A stretch of DNA of 64,000 bases, from NCBI RefSeq assembly GCF_900111155.1, contig NZ_FOGG01000006.1, positions 181,101 through 245,100 of the forward strand, in the 5' to 3' direction. The stretch comes from Pedobacter rhizosphaerae. GTDB lineage: Bacteria; Bacteroidota; Bacteroidia; Sphingobacteriales; Sphingobacteriaceae. Below are positions 19,517-28,242 of the stretch, one piece after another. Each line of letters begins with the position of its first letter. Position 1 is the stretch's first letter. The position numbers and the translations under genes were made by a program. The notes beneath the pieces were generated by a model. That model saw only the letters and a program-made list of their open reading frames with translations, was not told the DNA's origin and searched no databases.

Positions 19517-19562
19517 AATAAAAAAGCCGCCAATGTACCGAAGAAATCAGCACATTGGCGGC
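19517..19562 (-). terminator. Rho-independent terminator of rseP
   Basis: On the minus strand GCCGCCAATGT (19552-19562) pairs perfectly with ACATTGGCGGC (19526-19536) to give an 11-bp stem, followed by a T-run. It starts 19 bp after the rseP stop and ends just before the hscB start. Confidence 0.92.
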
Positions 19563-19580
19563 AATATTAATCAATAGATT

Positions 19581-20969
19581 TTACTTACCGAAAGATTTTA
19601 AAATATCATTACCAAAGGCAAACACCATGAGGCTAATCAAGATCACAAAACCTACAATCTGTGCTCTTTCCAATACTTTTTCACTTACTGGTTTACGTTG
19701 GATCATTTCGATCAACAGGAACACTACGTGCCCACCATCCAAACCTGGGATAGGCAATAAGTTCATAAAAGCCAGAGCCATAGAAATTAAACCCGTTAAA
19801 GTCCAGAATTTAACCCAGTCGAAAGTACTTCCATACACTTTGGCAATACCAATAGGACTGCTGATGTTTCTGGCACTTACTTTACCTGTTAACATTTTTC
19901 CAATACCTTTAGCGTTATCGGCAAAAGTACTCCAGGCCATATTTAACCCTACAGGTAGCGACTCGAAGAAGCTAAAATCTACATGTGCCGAAGGAAGAAC
20001 CGCAGCATTTGGCATTACCCCTATAATTCCATCAGCCGTAACCGGGAGGTTAAAATTAACCTCTTTACCTTTACGAAGTGCTTTGATATCAACCCTTTTT
20101 CCAGCGTTTTTAGATACCTCTTCTTTAAACTCATCAAAGAAAGTAATAGGTCTGTTATTTACAGTTAAAATGCTATCACCAGGCTTAATTCCCGCAGCAT
20201 AAGCCGGATAAACAGGTACTTCCGTTTTTCTTCCAAATAACTTTTCAAAGAAAGAAGGTCCGTTTTTCTTTTCATCAGGTGCCTCAACAGTTTTAAGACT
20301 TTGCATCCTAAAACGTGGCGAGATAAAATTATCCTTCTCATTTTTAGATATTTTATTCAATACATTATCAGGTACAGTAACATACAAGGTTTTATCTCCT
20401 CGCAATACAGTTAACTGAGCATCGCCAAATAAAACCTTTGAGCTGATCAGATCTTCGAACTTAATTAGTTTAACTCCGTTAATGGCTAATATACGGTCGC
20501 CATTCTTCAGCCCTATTTCTCGTCCAATATTACCTACTGCAATACCATCTGTTAATTTACTATTTACAGTATAATTTTGTCCTTTGGTGAAAGTAAGCAT
20601 CCAAAAAATTAGAATACCTACAAGTACGTTTACAATAATACCGCCAAGCATGACGATTAGTCGTTGCCAGGCTGGTTTTGACCGGAACTCCCATGGCTGT
20701 GCCGGTTTAGCCATTTGCTCGGTATCCATGCTCTCGTCAATCATACCGGCAATTTTAACGTAACCTCCTAACGGAAGCCAACCAATTCCATATTCTACAT
20801 CTCCTTTTTTGAAGCTAAAGAGTTTAAATCCCCAAGCATCAAAGAAAAGGTAAAACTTCTCCACTTTTATGCCAAAAGCCCTTGCCGCCAAGAAATGTCC
20901 TAATTCGTGTAGTATTACTAATATCGACAATCCGAGCAGTAGCTGGCCCGCCATAATCAATCCATTCAT
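19581..20969 (-). CDS. rseP: RseP, site-2 zinc metalloprotease
   Basis: 462 residues, the normal length. The first membrane segment carries the zinc motif HELGH (21-25) and the last part carries NLLPIPGLDGGH with the third ligand (Asp411). Two PDZ-like regions lie between (about 120-200 and 230-300), with a membrane segment near 100-125. RseP cleaves transmembrane anti-sigma factors and signal-peptide remnants in the inner membrane. It lies 27 bp after dxr on the same strand, the dxr-rseP order common in bacteria. Confidence 0.96.
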   Translation of the reverse strand: MNGLIMAGQLLLGLSILVILHELGHFLAARAFGIKVEKFYLFFDAWGFKLFSFKKGDVEYGIGWLPLGGYVKIAGMIDESMDTEQMAKPAQPWEFRSKPAWQRLIVMLGGIIVNVLVGILIFWMLTFTKGQNYTVNSKLTDGIAVGNIGREIGLKNGDRILAINGVKLIKFEDLISSKVLFGDAQLTVLRGDKTLYVTVPDNVLNKISKNEKDNFISPRFRMQSLKTVEAPDEKKNGPSFFEKLFGRKTEVPVYPAYAAGIKPGDSILTVNNRPITFFDEFKEEVSKNAGKRVDIKALRKGKEVNFNLPVTADGIIGVMPNAAVLPSAHVDFSFFESLPVGLNMAWSTFADNAKGIGKMLTGKVSARNISSPIGIAKVYGSTFDWVKFWTLTGLISMALAFMNLLPIPGLDGGHVVFLLIEMIQRKPVSEKVLERAQIVGFVILISLMVFAFGNDILKSFGK

Positions 20970-20996
20970 ATTCGCTTTCTATTTTTATGTTAGATG

Positions 20997-22181
20997 TTAA
21001 AATATACTTTTTGTTACCAATTCGGCCGCTAAGATACGGCTATGTTTGTCAGTTTCTAAATAATCGCTCAATTGTGGTTTTTCAATGAACTTAATCTCTT
21101 GCATACAACGCTCAATTACCTCACTCATTTCTAAAAATCCTACCTTATCTTTTAAAAAAGCATCAACCATTACTTCATTTGCTGCATTTAAGATACAAGG
21201 CATATTTCCGCCCCTTTTCAAAGCGGTATAGGCCAAATCTAAATTCTTAAATGTTTCAAGATCTGCTTGCTGAAAGCTGAAATTTGGATAATCCAGGAAA
21301 TTAAAACGTTTAAAATTATTTTTTAGCCTATCGGGATAAGTAAAAGCATATTGAATAGGCAATTTCATATCCGGAACACCCATTTGGGCTTTCATTGAAC
21401 CATCTGTAAATTGTACAATGGAGTGAATAATCGATTGGGGATGAACAATCACATCAATCTGATCTACTGCCAAATTGAATAACCACTTCGCTTCGATTAC
21501 TTCTAAACCTTTGTTCATCAAAGTAGCCGAGTCGATGGTAATCTTTGCCCCCATCACCCAGTTGGGATGTTTTAGTGCTTGCTCCTTCTTTACACCGGAA
21601 AGAAATGTTTTATCTTTTCCTAAAAACGGACCACCTGAGGCAGTAAGGTAAATTTTCTCGATTTCGTTATGTTCTTCACCAACCAGACATTGGAAAATAG
21701 CCGAATGTTCAGAATCAACCGGAAGAATCTTAATTTGTTGTTTGGCAGCAAGCTCAGTAATCAGCTCTCCTGCTACCACTAAGGTTTCCTTGTTGGCTAA
21801 GGCGATGTTTTTACCTGCCTCTATGGCTGCTATGGTAGGTTTTAAGCCCACAGAGCCCATCAAAGCAGTTAATACCACATCACTTGATGGATAAGCCGCT
21901 ACCTCTGTTAAGGCAGCCTCGCCAGCCAATACCTGAATACCAAATCCAGCTAATGATTCTTTAACGTGCAAATACTGACTTTCATCACAAATTACAACCG
22001 TTTCAGGTTTAAATTCCCTGGCCTGCCTGATCAGCAATTCTGCATTTTTAAGCGCAGATAATACAGACACCCTAAAAATGTCCGGGTTATCCCTTACCAC
22101 CTCTAAGGCCTGCGTACCTATACTCCCTGTAGAACCTAAAATGGCTATGGTTTTTACAGTATCTATTATTTTATTATTCAA
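20997..22181 (-). CDS. dxr: 1-deoxy-D-xylulose 5-phosphate reductoisomerase
   Basis: Catalyses the NADPH-dependent step from DXP to MEP in isoprenoid precursor synthesis. The NADPH loop is AILGSTGSIGTQALEVV; other family motifs are LANKETLVVAGEL, VDSEHSAIFQCL, NWVMGAKITIDSATLMNKGLE and CILNAANEV. Start: no ATG is usable. TTG at 22181 gives 394 residues and a short N-terminal tail; the frame can also open at TTG 22250, but that adds residues translated from an AT-rich repeat (22203 onward), so I prefer 22181. It is followed closely by rseP. Confidence 0.94.
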   Translation of the reverse strand: MNNKIIDTVKTIAILGSTGSIGTQALEVVRDNPDIFRVSVLSALKNAELLIRQAREFKPETVVICDESQYLHVKESLAGFGIQVLAGEAALTEVAAYPSSDVVLTALMGSVGLKPTIAAIEAGKNIALANKETLVVAGELITELAAKQQIKILPVDSEHSAIFQCLVGEEHNEIEKIYLTASGGPFLGKDKTFLSGVKKEQALKHPNWVMGAKITIDSATLMNKGLEVIEAKWLFNLAVDQIDVIVHPQSIIHSIVQFTDGSMKAQMGVPDMKLPIQYAFTYPDRLKNNFKRFNFLDYPNFSFQQADLETFKNLDLAYTALKRGGNMPCILNAANEVMVDAFLKDKVGFLEMSEVIERCMQEIKFIEKPQLSDYLETDKHSRILAAELVTKSIF

Positions 22182-22202
22182 TTTCTTATTTCTAGCGCAA
22201 TG

Positions 22203-22335
22203 ATGAACAATTGTTAAATTGTTTAATTGCTTAATTGTTGTTCTTTCCAACTCAAAATGAACAATTGTTTAACTGTTTAATTACCTAATTGTTGTTCTCT
22301 CTAACGCAATAAGGAAGAATTGCTTAATTGTTTAA
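22203..22335. repeat. AT-rich tandem repeat of about 54 bp upstream of dxr
   Basis: Two units begin ATGAACAATTGTT... at 22203 and 22257 and share TTAATTGTTGTTCT; a third degraded unit starts near 22312 (GAAGAATTGCTTAATTGTTTAA). The motif TTGTTTAA(C)TGTTTAATTG recurs near 28200 and, on the opposite strand, in the 107-bp repeat at 44284. It overlaps the only upstream extension of the dxr frame. Confidence 0.75.
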
Positions 22336-22440
22336 CCGGGTCAAAAAGAATATACTTTTAAGCCTATTCCTTTCGATTTTCTGTGTTAAAAAATCACCGA
22401 TTAAACAGTTAGACAGTTAAACGATTAAACATCTAGATGA

Positions 22441-23943
22441 TTAAGCGATGATATAACCTTCCAACCCCTCAGCCAACTTCCTGTCATTACTCAATCTCGG
22501 CACTTTGTTTTGTCCACCCAACTTCCCTTCGCTTTTCATATAATTCACAAAGGCATCTTTCTCCAAACTACGGATAATGAGCGGTTGCAAAATATTACCC
22601 TCAATGAGGTCAAAATAGTAAATATTTTTCTGTTGCAAAGCCTGATCTACCTTTTTACTAAAAGCCGTCATATCCTTCGGCGGATTAGCAAACTCGATAA
22701 ACCACTCATGGTAAGGCAACTCTCCGGCATTTGGATTCACCTGTGGCGCTACAGTAAATTCTGTTATGCTCACCTGCTCCTCGTTAGCCACTGTTAATAA
22801 GGCCTGCTCTACCTCTTCCCCTATCACGTGCTCGCCAAAAGCAGATATAAAGTGTTTAATCCGCCCGGTTACGACAATTTTATATGGATTCTTAGAAACA
22901 AACTTAACCGTATCACCAATACTGTAACCCCACAAGCCTGCATTTGTATTTAAAATTAAGGCATAATTTTGATCCAGCTCCACCTCTCCTAAGGATAAAC
23001 GTGTTGGGTTATCATTATAATATTCATCGGCAGGAACAAATTCATAAAAAATACCAGCGTTGGCCAATAACAAGAGTCCCTTATCCTTTTGCGAATCCTG
23101 GTAGGCAATAAATCCTTCAGATGCCGGATAGGTTTCAATGGAATCAATTTTCTTTCCGATACTTTGCTCTATTTTAGCTCTGTAAGGCTCAAAATTTACA
23201 CCTCCATAAATAAACAGACTAAAATTCTTAAAAATTTCGGCAATCTTCTTCCCTCCTGCCTGTTCAGATAATTTATCAAAATACATCTGCGCCCATGGTG
23301 GAATCCCCGAAATCAAAGTCATGTTCTCCTTCATCGTCTCCTTAACAATGGCATCTACCTTTTGTTCCCAATCTTCAATACAATTGGTTTCGTAAGAAGG
23401 TAATCTGTTTTTTTGCAAATAAGCTGGAACATGGTGGGCCACAATACCGGATAATCGACCGATATTAATGCCGTGCTTTTGTGTTAAAATCGGACTCCCC
23501 TGAAGAAAAATCATTTTACCATTTACGAAATCTGATTTACCTGTTTCGTGGATATAAGTTAAAATGGCATTACGAGCAGCCTTAATATGCTCTGGCATAG
23601 ATTCTTTAGAAAGCGGAATATATTTTACGCCAGAAGTAGTACCCGAAGTTTTAGCAAAATACTGTGGCTTACCCTTCCACAAAACATCCGCCTCACCTGC
23701 TACAACACGATCTACATAAGGTTTTAAACCCTCGTAATCCTGAACGGGAACATGCTTTTTAAAATCACTATAATTTTGGATTTCAGCAAAATGATGATCC
23801 TTCCCGAATGCCGTATGCTTTGCATCTTGTAGCAATTGAAGTAATATTTTTTGCTGTGCCTTTACCGCATTATGCTTCCATTTGTTGATTTGCCAAACTG
23901 CAAACGCCGCAAAGGGCTTACTTAATGCTGCTTTTATCCCCAT
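22441..23943 (-). CDS. GH3 auxin-responsive-promoter family protein (acyl-adenylating type)
   Basis: 500 residues, full length. Despite the name, GH3 proteins belong to the ANL adenylating superfamily. The P-loop-like motif KTSGTTSGVKYIPLS is at 98-112; ETYPASEGFIAYQD and GYSIGDTVKFVSKNPYKIVV followed by GRIKHFISAFGEHV are further family motifs. The protein probably activates a carboxylic acid with ATP and may join it to an amine. The substrate is unknown in Bacteroidota. It lies downstream of a membrane protein and two glycosyltransferases on the same strand, with a 93-bp gap. Confidence 0.88.
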   Translation of the reverse strand: MGIKAALSKPFAAFAVWQINKWKHNAVKAQQKILLQLLQDAKHTAFGKDHHFAEIQNYSDFKKHVPVQDYEGLKPYVDRVVAGEADVLWKGKPQYFAKTSGTTSGVKYIPLSKESMPEHIKAARNAILTYIHETGKSDFVNGKMIFLQGSPILTQKHGINIGRLSGIVAHHVPAYLQKNRLPSYETNCIEDWEQKVDAIVKETMKENMTLISGIPPWAQMYFDKLSEQAGGKKIAEIFKNFSLFIYGGVNFEPYRAKIEQSIGKKIDSIETYPASEGFIAYQDSQKDKGLLLLANAGIFYEFVPADEYYNDNPTRLSLGEVELDQNYALILNTNAGLWGYSIGDTVKFVSKNPYKIVVTGRIKHFISAFGEHVIGEEVEQALLTVANEEQVSITEFTVAPQVNPNAGELPYHEWFIEFANPPKDMTAFSKKVDQALQQKNIYYFDLIEGNILQPLIIRSLEKDAFVNYMKSEGKLGGQNKVPRLSNDRKLAEGLEGYIIA

Positions 23944-24036
23944 GTTTTAATGATTGAATGATAAAATTAGTGACTGATTGAATGATTGGGTAACTGAATT
24001 ATTGAATAACCGAATGACTTCCGAATCAGAGCGTTT

Positions 24037-24825
24037 TTAAACGATATTGTGCAAAATATCCGGGTGCTCATCTCCTTTATATTCACCTGCAATTTTACGA
24101 TAAGCAACTGTTAAGGCTACACTCGACAAAGGCACAATAATAAATGAACTTAAAATATTCACAATAAAGGCAATAAGAGGCCACTGTAAATAATTAAGAA
24201 GTAGATAAATTAAATAACCTCCACCTAACACAACCAAGAGCAATAATATTTTAGTAAAATTTCCCTTGGTAATGGCTAAGCTTAATTTAATAGACTCAAA
24301 CGGTTTGGAACCTTTATCAATAATAAAAAATGGAAAGAACGAAATTCTTAACCAGGTAATAAAGATGGCAATGATCCCAACGGAAATGGCAACATTTTTA
24401 ACTATTTCGATATCAATTCCGGTATAGATAAAGGGAAAGGCAACTAAAATGACAACCAGATACACCCCAAAAATACATCCCACAAAATAAAGGGTAGCGA
24501 CTAAAAAACGAATGATTTGTAACTTGGTGGGCAAGGTATCTACAATCTTCACATCGTGCTCTTCATCATCCATCAAATGAAAAATGTATTTAAAAAGCGA
24601 TAGATTGATGGTAAAATAAAGAAATACAAAAATTATCACCATCAATACGCTTAATGCCTTACTTACATCCTTAATAAAAAAGGCCATTAAACTCGATGCG
24701 CTGGCTGTAATAAACATTAAAAAGCAGAGTGTAGCAATAGAAAAATAATGTTTCTTCAGGATGCCCCATGCCTTTTGAATTACTTCATTTACGGCGAACG
24801 TACTTTCTTTTAAATAATTTATCAT
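24037..24825 (-). CDS. Hypothetical multi-pass membrane protein
   Basis: 262 residues with about six hydrophobic segments (near 28-50, 58-78, 110-135, 145-170, 195-215 and 222-245). The spacing and the amphipathic N-terminus resemble the DUF975/GPDP-membrane-domain type, but I cannot assign it. It overlaps the upstream glycosyltransferase by 4 bp (ATGA), which argues strongly for co-translation and perhaps a joint role in envelope glycan assembly. Confidence 0.75.
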   Translation of the reverse strand: MINYLKESTFAVNEVIQKAWGILKKHYFSIATLCFLMFITASASSLMAFFIKDVSKALSVLMVIIFVFLYFTINLSLFKYIFHLMDDEEHDVKIVDTLPTKLQIIRFLVATLYFVGCIFGVYLVVILVAFPFIYTGIDIEIVKNVAISVGIIAIFITWLRISFFPFFIIDKGSKPFESIKLSLAITKGNFTKILLLLVVLGGGYLIYLLLNYLQWPLIAFIVNILSSFIIVPLSSVALTVAYRKIAGEYKGDEHPDILHNIV

Positions 24826-25790
24826 TGCTGTTTAAATACCACTCGTTTAAATAAATCCTGCATAAACCCTAAACCATAAGCAGTTAACTGGATGAATGAA
24901 GATATAATGCTCAAAAATGCAACTTTTAAAGATTTATTTACAGACCAAGAGTGAAAAAATATCAACAAAAAGTACAATACCAGTAAAAAATTGCAAACAA
25001 CTGCCAATGGCCAGTAGAATAGGTTACATAAAATAGTAAAGCCAACAAACAACGTGAAAGCTGCCGGAAAAAAATGAACCAATTTTAACTCTTTCGGGAA
25101 GTGTTTATAAATATTAATCCTCGCCCGCCCGAAAAAGTGCAGTTGCTTGTAAAACTGACTAAAGCTTGTTCTTCGTTTATGGTAAACTTTCGCCTCCGGA
25201 ATTAAGCCAATTTTAAAGCCATTTTCATGGATGCGGATACTGTATTCAATATCCTCTCCTAATCTCGTTAAGATAAATCCACCCACTTTTTCCCAGGCTT
25301 GTCTGGATACCCCCATGTTAAAGCTCCGCGGATGAAACTGCCCGACATGCTTTTTATTTCCACGGATTCCTCCTGTGGTAAATGGCGATGTCATGGCATA
25401 GCTGATGGCTTTTTGTACAGGAGTAAAGGTATCATGCGCAGCATCAGGCCCACCATATGCATCTAAGTGATGTTCATAAAGATAGTTCTTTACTGTCTCC
25501 AGGTAATCGGCCGGAATTAAGCAATCTGAATCAAATATGATAAAATACTCTCCATTTGCCCTCTCAAAACCAAAGTTACGTGCAAAACCCTGACCTGCGT
25601 TTTCCTTGAAAAAATATTTGACATCCAGCTTGTTTGCATATCCTTCTACAATTGTGCGGGCATCATTTTTAGAACCATCCTCAATAACCAAAACCTCAAA
25701 CTGCGTGTATGTTTGTTTGGTTAAGGTATGTAAAAGTTCGTCTATCTCTTGCGGACGATTATAAAGGGGTATGATGATGGAGAAAAACAT
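24822..25790 (-). CDS. Glycosyltransferase family 2 protein
   Basis: 322 residues. The GT-A fold starts FFSIIIPLYNRPQEIDELLHTL; the donor-binding acidic motif is FDSDCLIPADY and the catalytic-domain acidic motif is GEDIEYSIRIHENGF. Two or three membrane segments lie at the C-terminus (about 235-305), so the enzyme is inner-membrane anchored with a cytoplasmic catalytic face. Acceptor and sugar are unknown. It overlaps the membrane protein gene downstream by 4 bp and lies 66 bp after another GT2 gene. Confidence 0.9.
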   Translation of the reverse strand: MFFSIIIPLYNRPQEIDELLHTLTKQTYTQFEVLVIEDGSKNDARTIVEGYANKLDVKYFFKENAGQGFARNFGFERANGEYFIIFDSDCLIPADYLETVKNYLYEHHLDAYGGPDAAHDTFTPVQKAISYAMTSPFTTGGIRGNKKHVGQFHPRSFNMGVSRQAWEKVGGFILTRLGEDIEYSIRIHENGFKIGLIPEAKVYHKRRTSFSQFYKQLHFFGRARINIYKHFPKELKLVHFFPAAFTLFVGFTILCNLFYWPLAVVCNFLLVLYFLLIFFHSWSVNKSLKVAFLSIISSFIQLTAYGLGFMQDLFKRVVFKQQ

Positions 25791-25811
25791 ATATGGAAGC
25801 TGAAAGTAGAA

Positions 25812-25841
25812 AGAAAAAACTCAAAAACTATATCCTTTGAG
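25812..25841 (-). terminator. Likely terminator between the two GT2 genes
   Basis: On the minus strand CTCAAA (25836-25841) and TTTGAG (25820-25825) form a short stem followed by TTTTTTC. It lies 15 bp past the stop of the upstream GT2 gene. Confidence 0.55.
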
Positions 25842-25856
25842 CTTTAATCTTTCTGC

Positions 25857-26807
25857 TTATTTAAGTTCTTTTTCAATTAAATACTGATTCCTTTCGGGGG
25901 CATTTCGGGATAATAACTCAGCAATAAATCCTGCTAAAAACATTTGCGAACCGACTACTATAGCCACTAACGACAAATAAAACAAAGGCTGCTGGGTAAC
26001 ATCACGATAAGGTAATTCCTTCCAAATCAGGTATTGCTTTTCTGCCAGAATGTAGAGCGAAAAAATAATCCCGATAAAGAAACTCAATACCCCTAGCGAA
26101 CCAAAAAAGTGCATCGGGCGTTTGCCGAACTTACCCACAAAAAATATTGAAAGTAAATCTAAAAACCCGTTGATAAACCTGCTAAAGCCGAATTTAGTTG
26201 TACCATATTTTCTTGCACGGTGTTCTACCACCTGCTCTGCAATTTTGCTAAAGCCTGCCCATTTGGCAATTACCGGAATATAACGGTGCATTTCACCATA
26301 AACCTCAATGGTTTTAACCACATCACTTCGGTAAGCCTTTAAACCGCAATTAAAATCATTTAGCTGAATACCACTCATTTTGCGGGTAGCCGCATTGAAT
26401 AATTTTGTGGGAACAGTTTTGGTAATCGGATCGTATCTTTTCTTTTTCCAGCCAGATATTAAGTCGAGTTTCTCTTCTTTAATGCGACGGTATAATTCAG
26501 GAATTTCATCCGGACTATCCTGCAAATCTGCATCCATTGTAATGATCACATCACCCTGAGTGGCTTCAAAACCTACGTTTAAAGCCGCAGATTTACCGTA
26601 ATTCCTCCTAAATTTAATCCCTTTAATGGCAGGATTTTGTATTCTCAACTCTTCAATTACTTCCCAAGATCGGTCTGTACTGCCATCATCAACCAATACA
26701 ATTTCATAGCTGAAGTTATTGGCGGTCATTACCTGGGCAATCCAAGAAGTTAATTCGGGTAAAGATTCGTCTTCGTTATATAAAGGTACTACAACTGATA
26801 TATCCAT
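25857..26807 (-). CDS. GT2 glycosyltransferase, DPM1/GtrB-like polyprenyl-phosphate type
   Basis: 316 residues. Opening ISVVVPLYNEDESLPEL, acidic motif MDADLQDSPDEIPEL, and FRRNYGKSAALNVGFE identify the dolichol/undecaprenyl-phosphate sugar transferase group. Two C-terminal membrane helices (about 230-252 and 268-292) follow the catalytic domain, as in GtrB/ArnC/YkoT-type enzymes that load a sugar onto undecaprenyl phosphate. The sugar is unknown. It probably feeds an envelope glycan pathway together with the second GT2 and membrane protein downstream. Confidence 0.92.
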   Translation of the reverse strand: MDISVVVPLYNEDESLPELTSWIAQVMTANNFSYEIVLVDDGSTDRSWEVIEELRIQNPAIKGIKFRRNYGKSAALNVGFEATQGDVIITMDADLQDSPDEIPELYRRIKEEKLDLISGWKKKRYDPITKTVPTKLFNAATRKMSGIQLNDFNCGLKAYRSDVVKTIEVYGEMHRYIPVIAKWAGFSKIAEQVVEHRARKYGTTKFGFSRFINGFLDLLSIFFVGKFGKRPMHFFGSLGVLSFFIGIIFSLYILAEKQYLIWKELPYRDVTQQPLFYLSLVAIVVGSQMFLAGFIAELLSRNAPERNQYLIEKELK

Positions 26808-26854
26808 TTTTTAAGCGTAAACCCCACCAATTTATCTGCCAGGGCTTGGTTAAA

Positions 26855-26902
26855 ATTAAAACGTGCAAATTTCATCAAATTAAATGATAAAACCTGCACG
26901 TT
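26855..26902 (-). terminator. Terminator downstream of the DUF4199 gene
   Basis: On the minus strand AACGTGCA (26895-26902) pairs with TGCACGTT (26860-26867), with a further inner ATCATTTAAT/ATTTGATGA-like stem, followed by TTTTAATTTT. It lies 24 bp after the stop of the gene at 26927. Confidence 0.7.
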
Positions 26903-26926
26903 CGAAATTTTTAAACTGTATTAATT

Positions 26927-27499
26927 TTAAGCTTCTACCTGAGGCTGTGTATTAAATGAAACAGGCGCTTTTTTCTTCAATATAGCCGATAAGATTAAAG
27001 ACAATACACCATACATGGCAATAGAAACACCAAAGCTTGTTAAAATATTTTTGAAGCTTGGCTCCAACTTCTCTTCCATATTACCTGATTTTGCCAATGC
27101 TTCCTCTATTTCTTCCTTACCTAAACCAAATTTCTCCATCATACTTACCTGAGCCTCTTTAATTGCCGCAGCAGCTTGCTGTGGAAGATCTGGATCTACA
27201 AATTTCATTAAGATCACATTGTATAAATTCGCTGTGATGGCTAAAATCAAAGAAATAATAAGGAAGGCTTTAAAGGCTTCTCCGAAAGTCCAGTAGCCAC
27301 CAACTTCTTTCCTGATGTTAATCCCAACCACAACCAACAACACAATAAACAAAACAAAAATACCCAGTTGGGCAACGAAACTGGTGTAAATTAATACCGG
27401 ATCAATTAAATGAAGGGCTATAGAAATCACTACTGAAACAGCAGCTAACATGAAACCATTCTTTAAAGATAATTTTGAAATAAGAGTGCTTTTGTCCAT
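26927..27499 (-). CDS. DUF4199 family membrane protein
   Basis: 190 residues with four membrane helices (about 15-33, 38-58, 72-95 and 148-168). The motif GGYWTFGEAFKAFLIISLILAI in two pieces and the long charged loop 105-145 are typical of DUF4199, a Bacteroidota family of unknown function often found beside glycosyltransferases and dihydroorotase. It starts 13 bp after the stop of the 222-residue acidic protein and is probably co-transcribed with it. Confidence 0.88.
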   Translation of the reverse strand: MDKSTLISKLSLKNGFMLAAVSVVISIALHLIDPVLIYTSFVAQLGIFVLFIVLLVVVGINIRKEVGGYWTFGEAFKAFLIISLILAITANLYNVILMKFVDPDLPQQAAAAIKEAQVSMMEKFGLGKEEIEEALAKSGNMEEKLEPSFKNILTSFGVSIAMYGVLSLILSAILKKKAPVSFNTQPQVEA

Positions 27500-27512
27500 A
27501 ATTGAAATTAAT

Positions 27513-28181
27513 TTAGTTGTTAATGGTGGTAATTAATATATAAGTAGCCACATCGAACGATTTGTTACGACTAAACTGAATTATTTCTTTTGAAGTTTCT
27601 GCACTCCCCTCTGTATCAAGGAAAAAAGCTAAAAATGGAACAAAAAGATCTTGCATCTCTTCGCTGATATTCAGCTTTTCAGCAGTTTTCGTAATTTCTT
27701 CAATACTACTTTCTGCAAGATGTTGATTGCTGATTAATTCTTCATAAATTTCAAATTCATCTTGAAACTCATCGTCTTCAACCAACAAAAACTCTTTTAA
27801 GAAATCGCCTAATTCCGGATCTAAATCCTCATCATGACATTCCTTGATGTAAAGCAATAGATTTAAAAGTTCTGTACCTCTATCGATGGTTTCTTCCTCG
27901 ATATTAGCCCACTCATCGCTTTCCAGATAATCATCTTCCAGTTTTTGTACATCACTGGCAAAGAAATTAACCATCAAAAGATCGAAGAAAACTTCGCGTA
28001 GTTCTTCAAATTTAGGATGAGAATCAAATATAGCATCAAATGCCGTTACTTTATCCAAAAAATTAAGATCAAGTTCAAAAGCAGCAATTAGCTCCTGCTC
28101 GAACCCCTCTACATTTACTGAAGATACCTCAGCATATTTATTAATCGATGCGCTTAATGCACTTTTTACTCTATTATCCAT
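27513..28181 (-). CDS. Acidic cytoplasmic protein of unknown function
   Basis: 222 residues, very acidic (runs such as VEDDEFQDEFEIYEELIS), all helical, without signal peptide, membrane segment, Cys pair or known motif. It begins 61 bp after the dihydroorotase-like gene and ends 13 bp before the DUF4199 gene, all on one strand, so it likely belongs to the same transcript. I do not recognise the family; the acidic, helical make-up suggests a binding or adaptor role, which is only a guess. Confidence 0.75.
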   Translation of the reverse strand: MDNRVKSALSASINKYAEVSSVNVEGFEQELIAAFELDLNFLDKVTAFDAIFDSHPKFEELREVFFDLLMVNFFASDVQKLEDDYLESDEWANIEEETIDRGTELLNLLLYIKECHDEDLDPELGDFLKEFLLVEDDEFQDEFEIYEELISNQHLAESSIEEITKTAEKLNISEEMQDLFVPFLAFFLDTEGSAETSKEIIQFSRNKSFDVATYILITTINN

Positions 28182-28242
28182 ATTCAGGATTTTTAGCTAT
28201 TGTTTAACTGTTTAATTGCTTAACTGGTGAGTTGCTTGGGCC

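Noticed and set aside
19555..20202. A 215-codon plus-strand frame antisense to rseP.
   Set aside because: It mirrors the rseP gene and shows no family motif; long antisense frames are expected opposite such genes.
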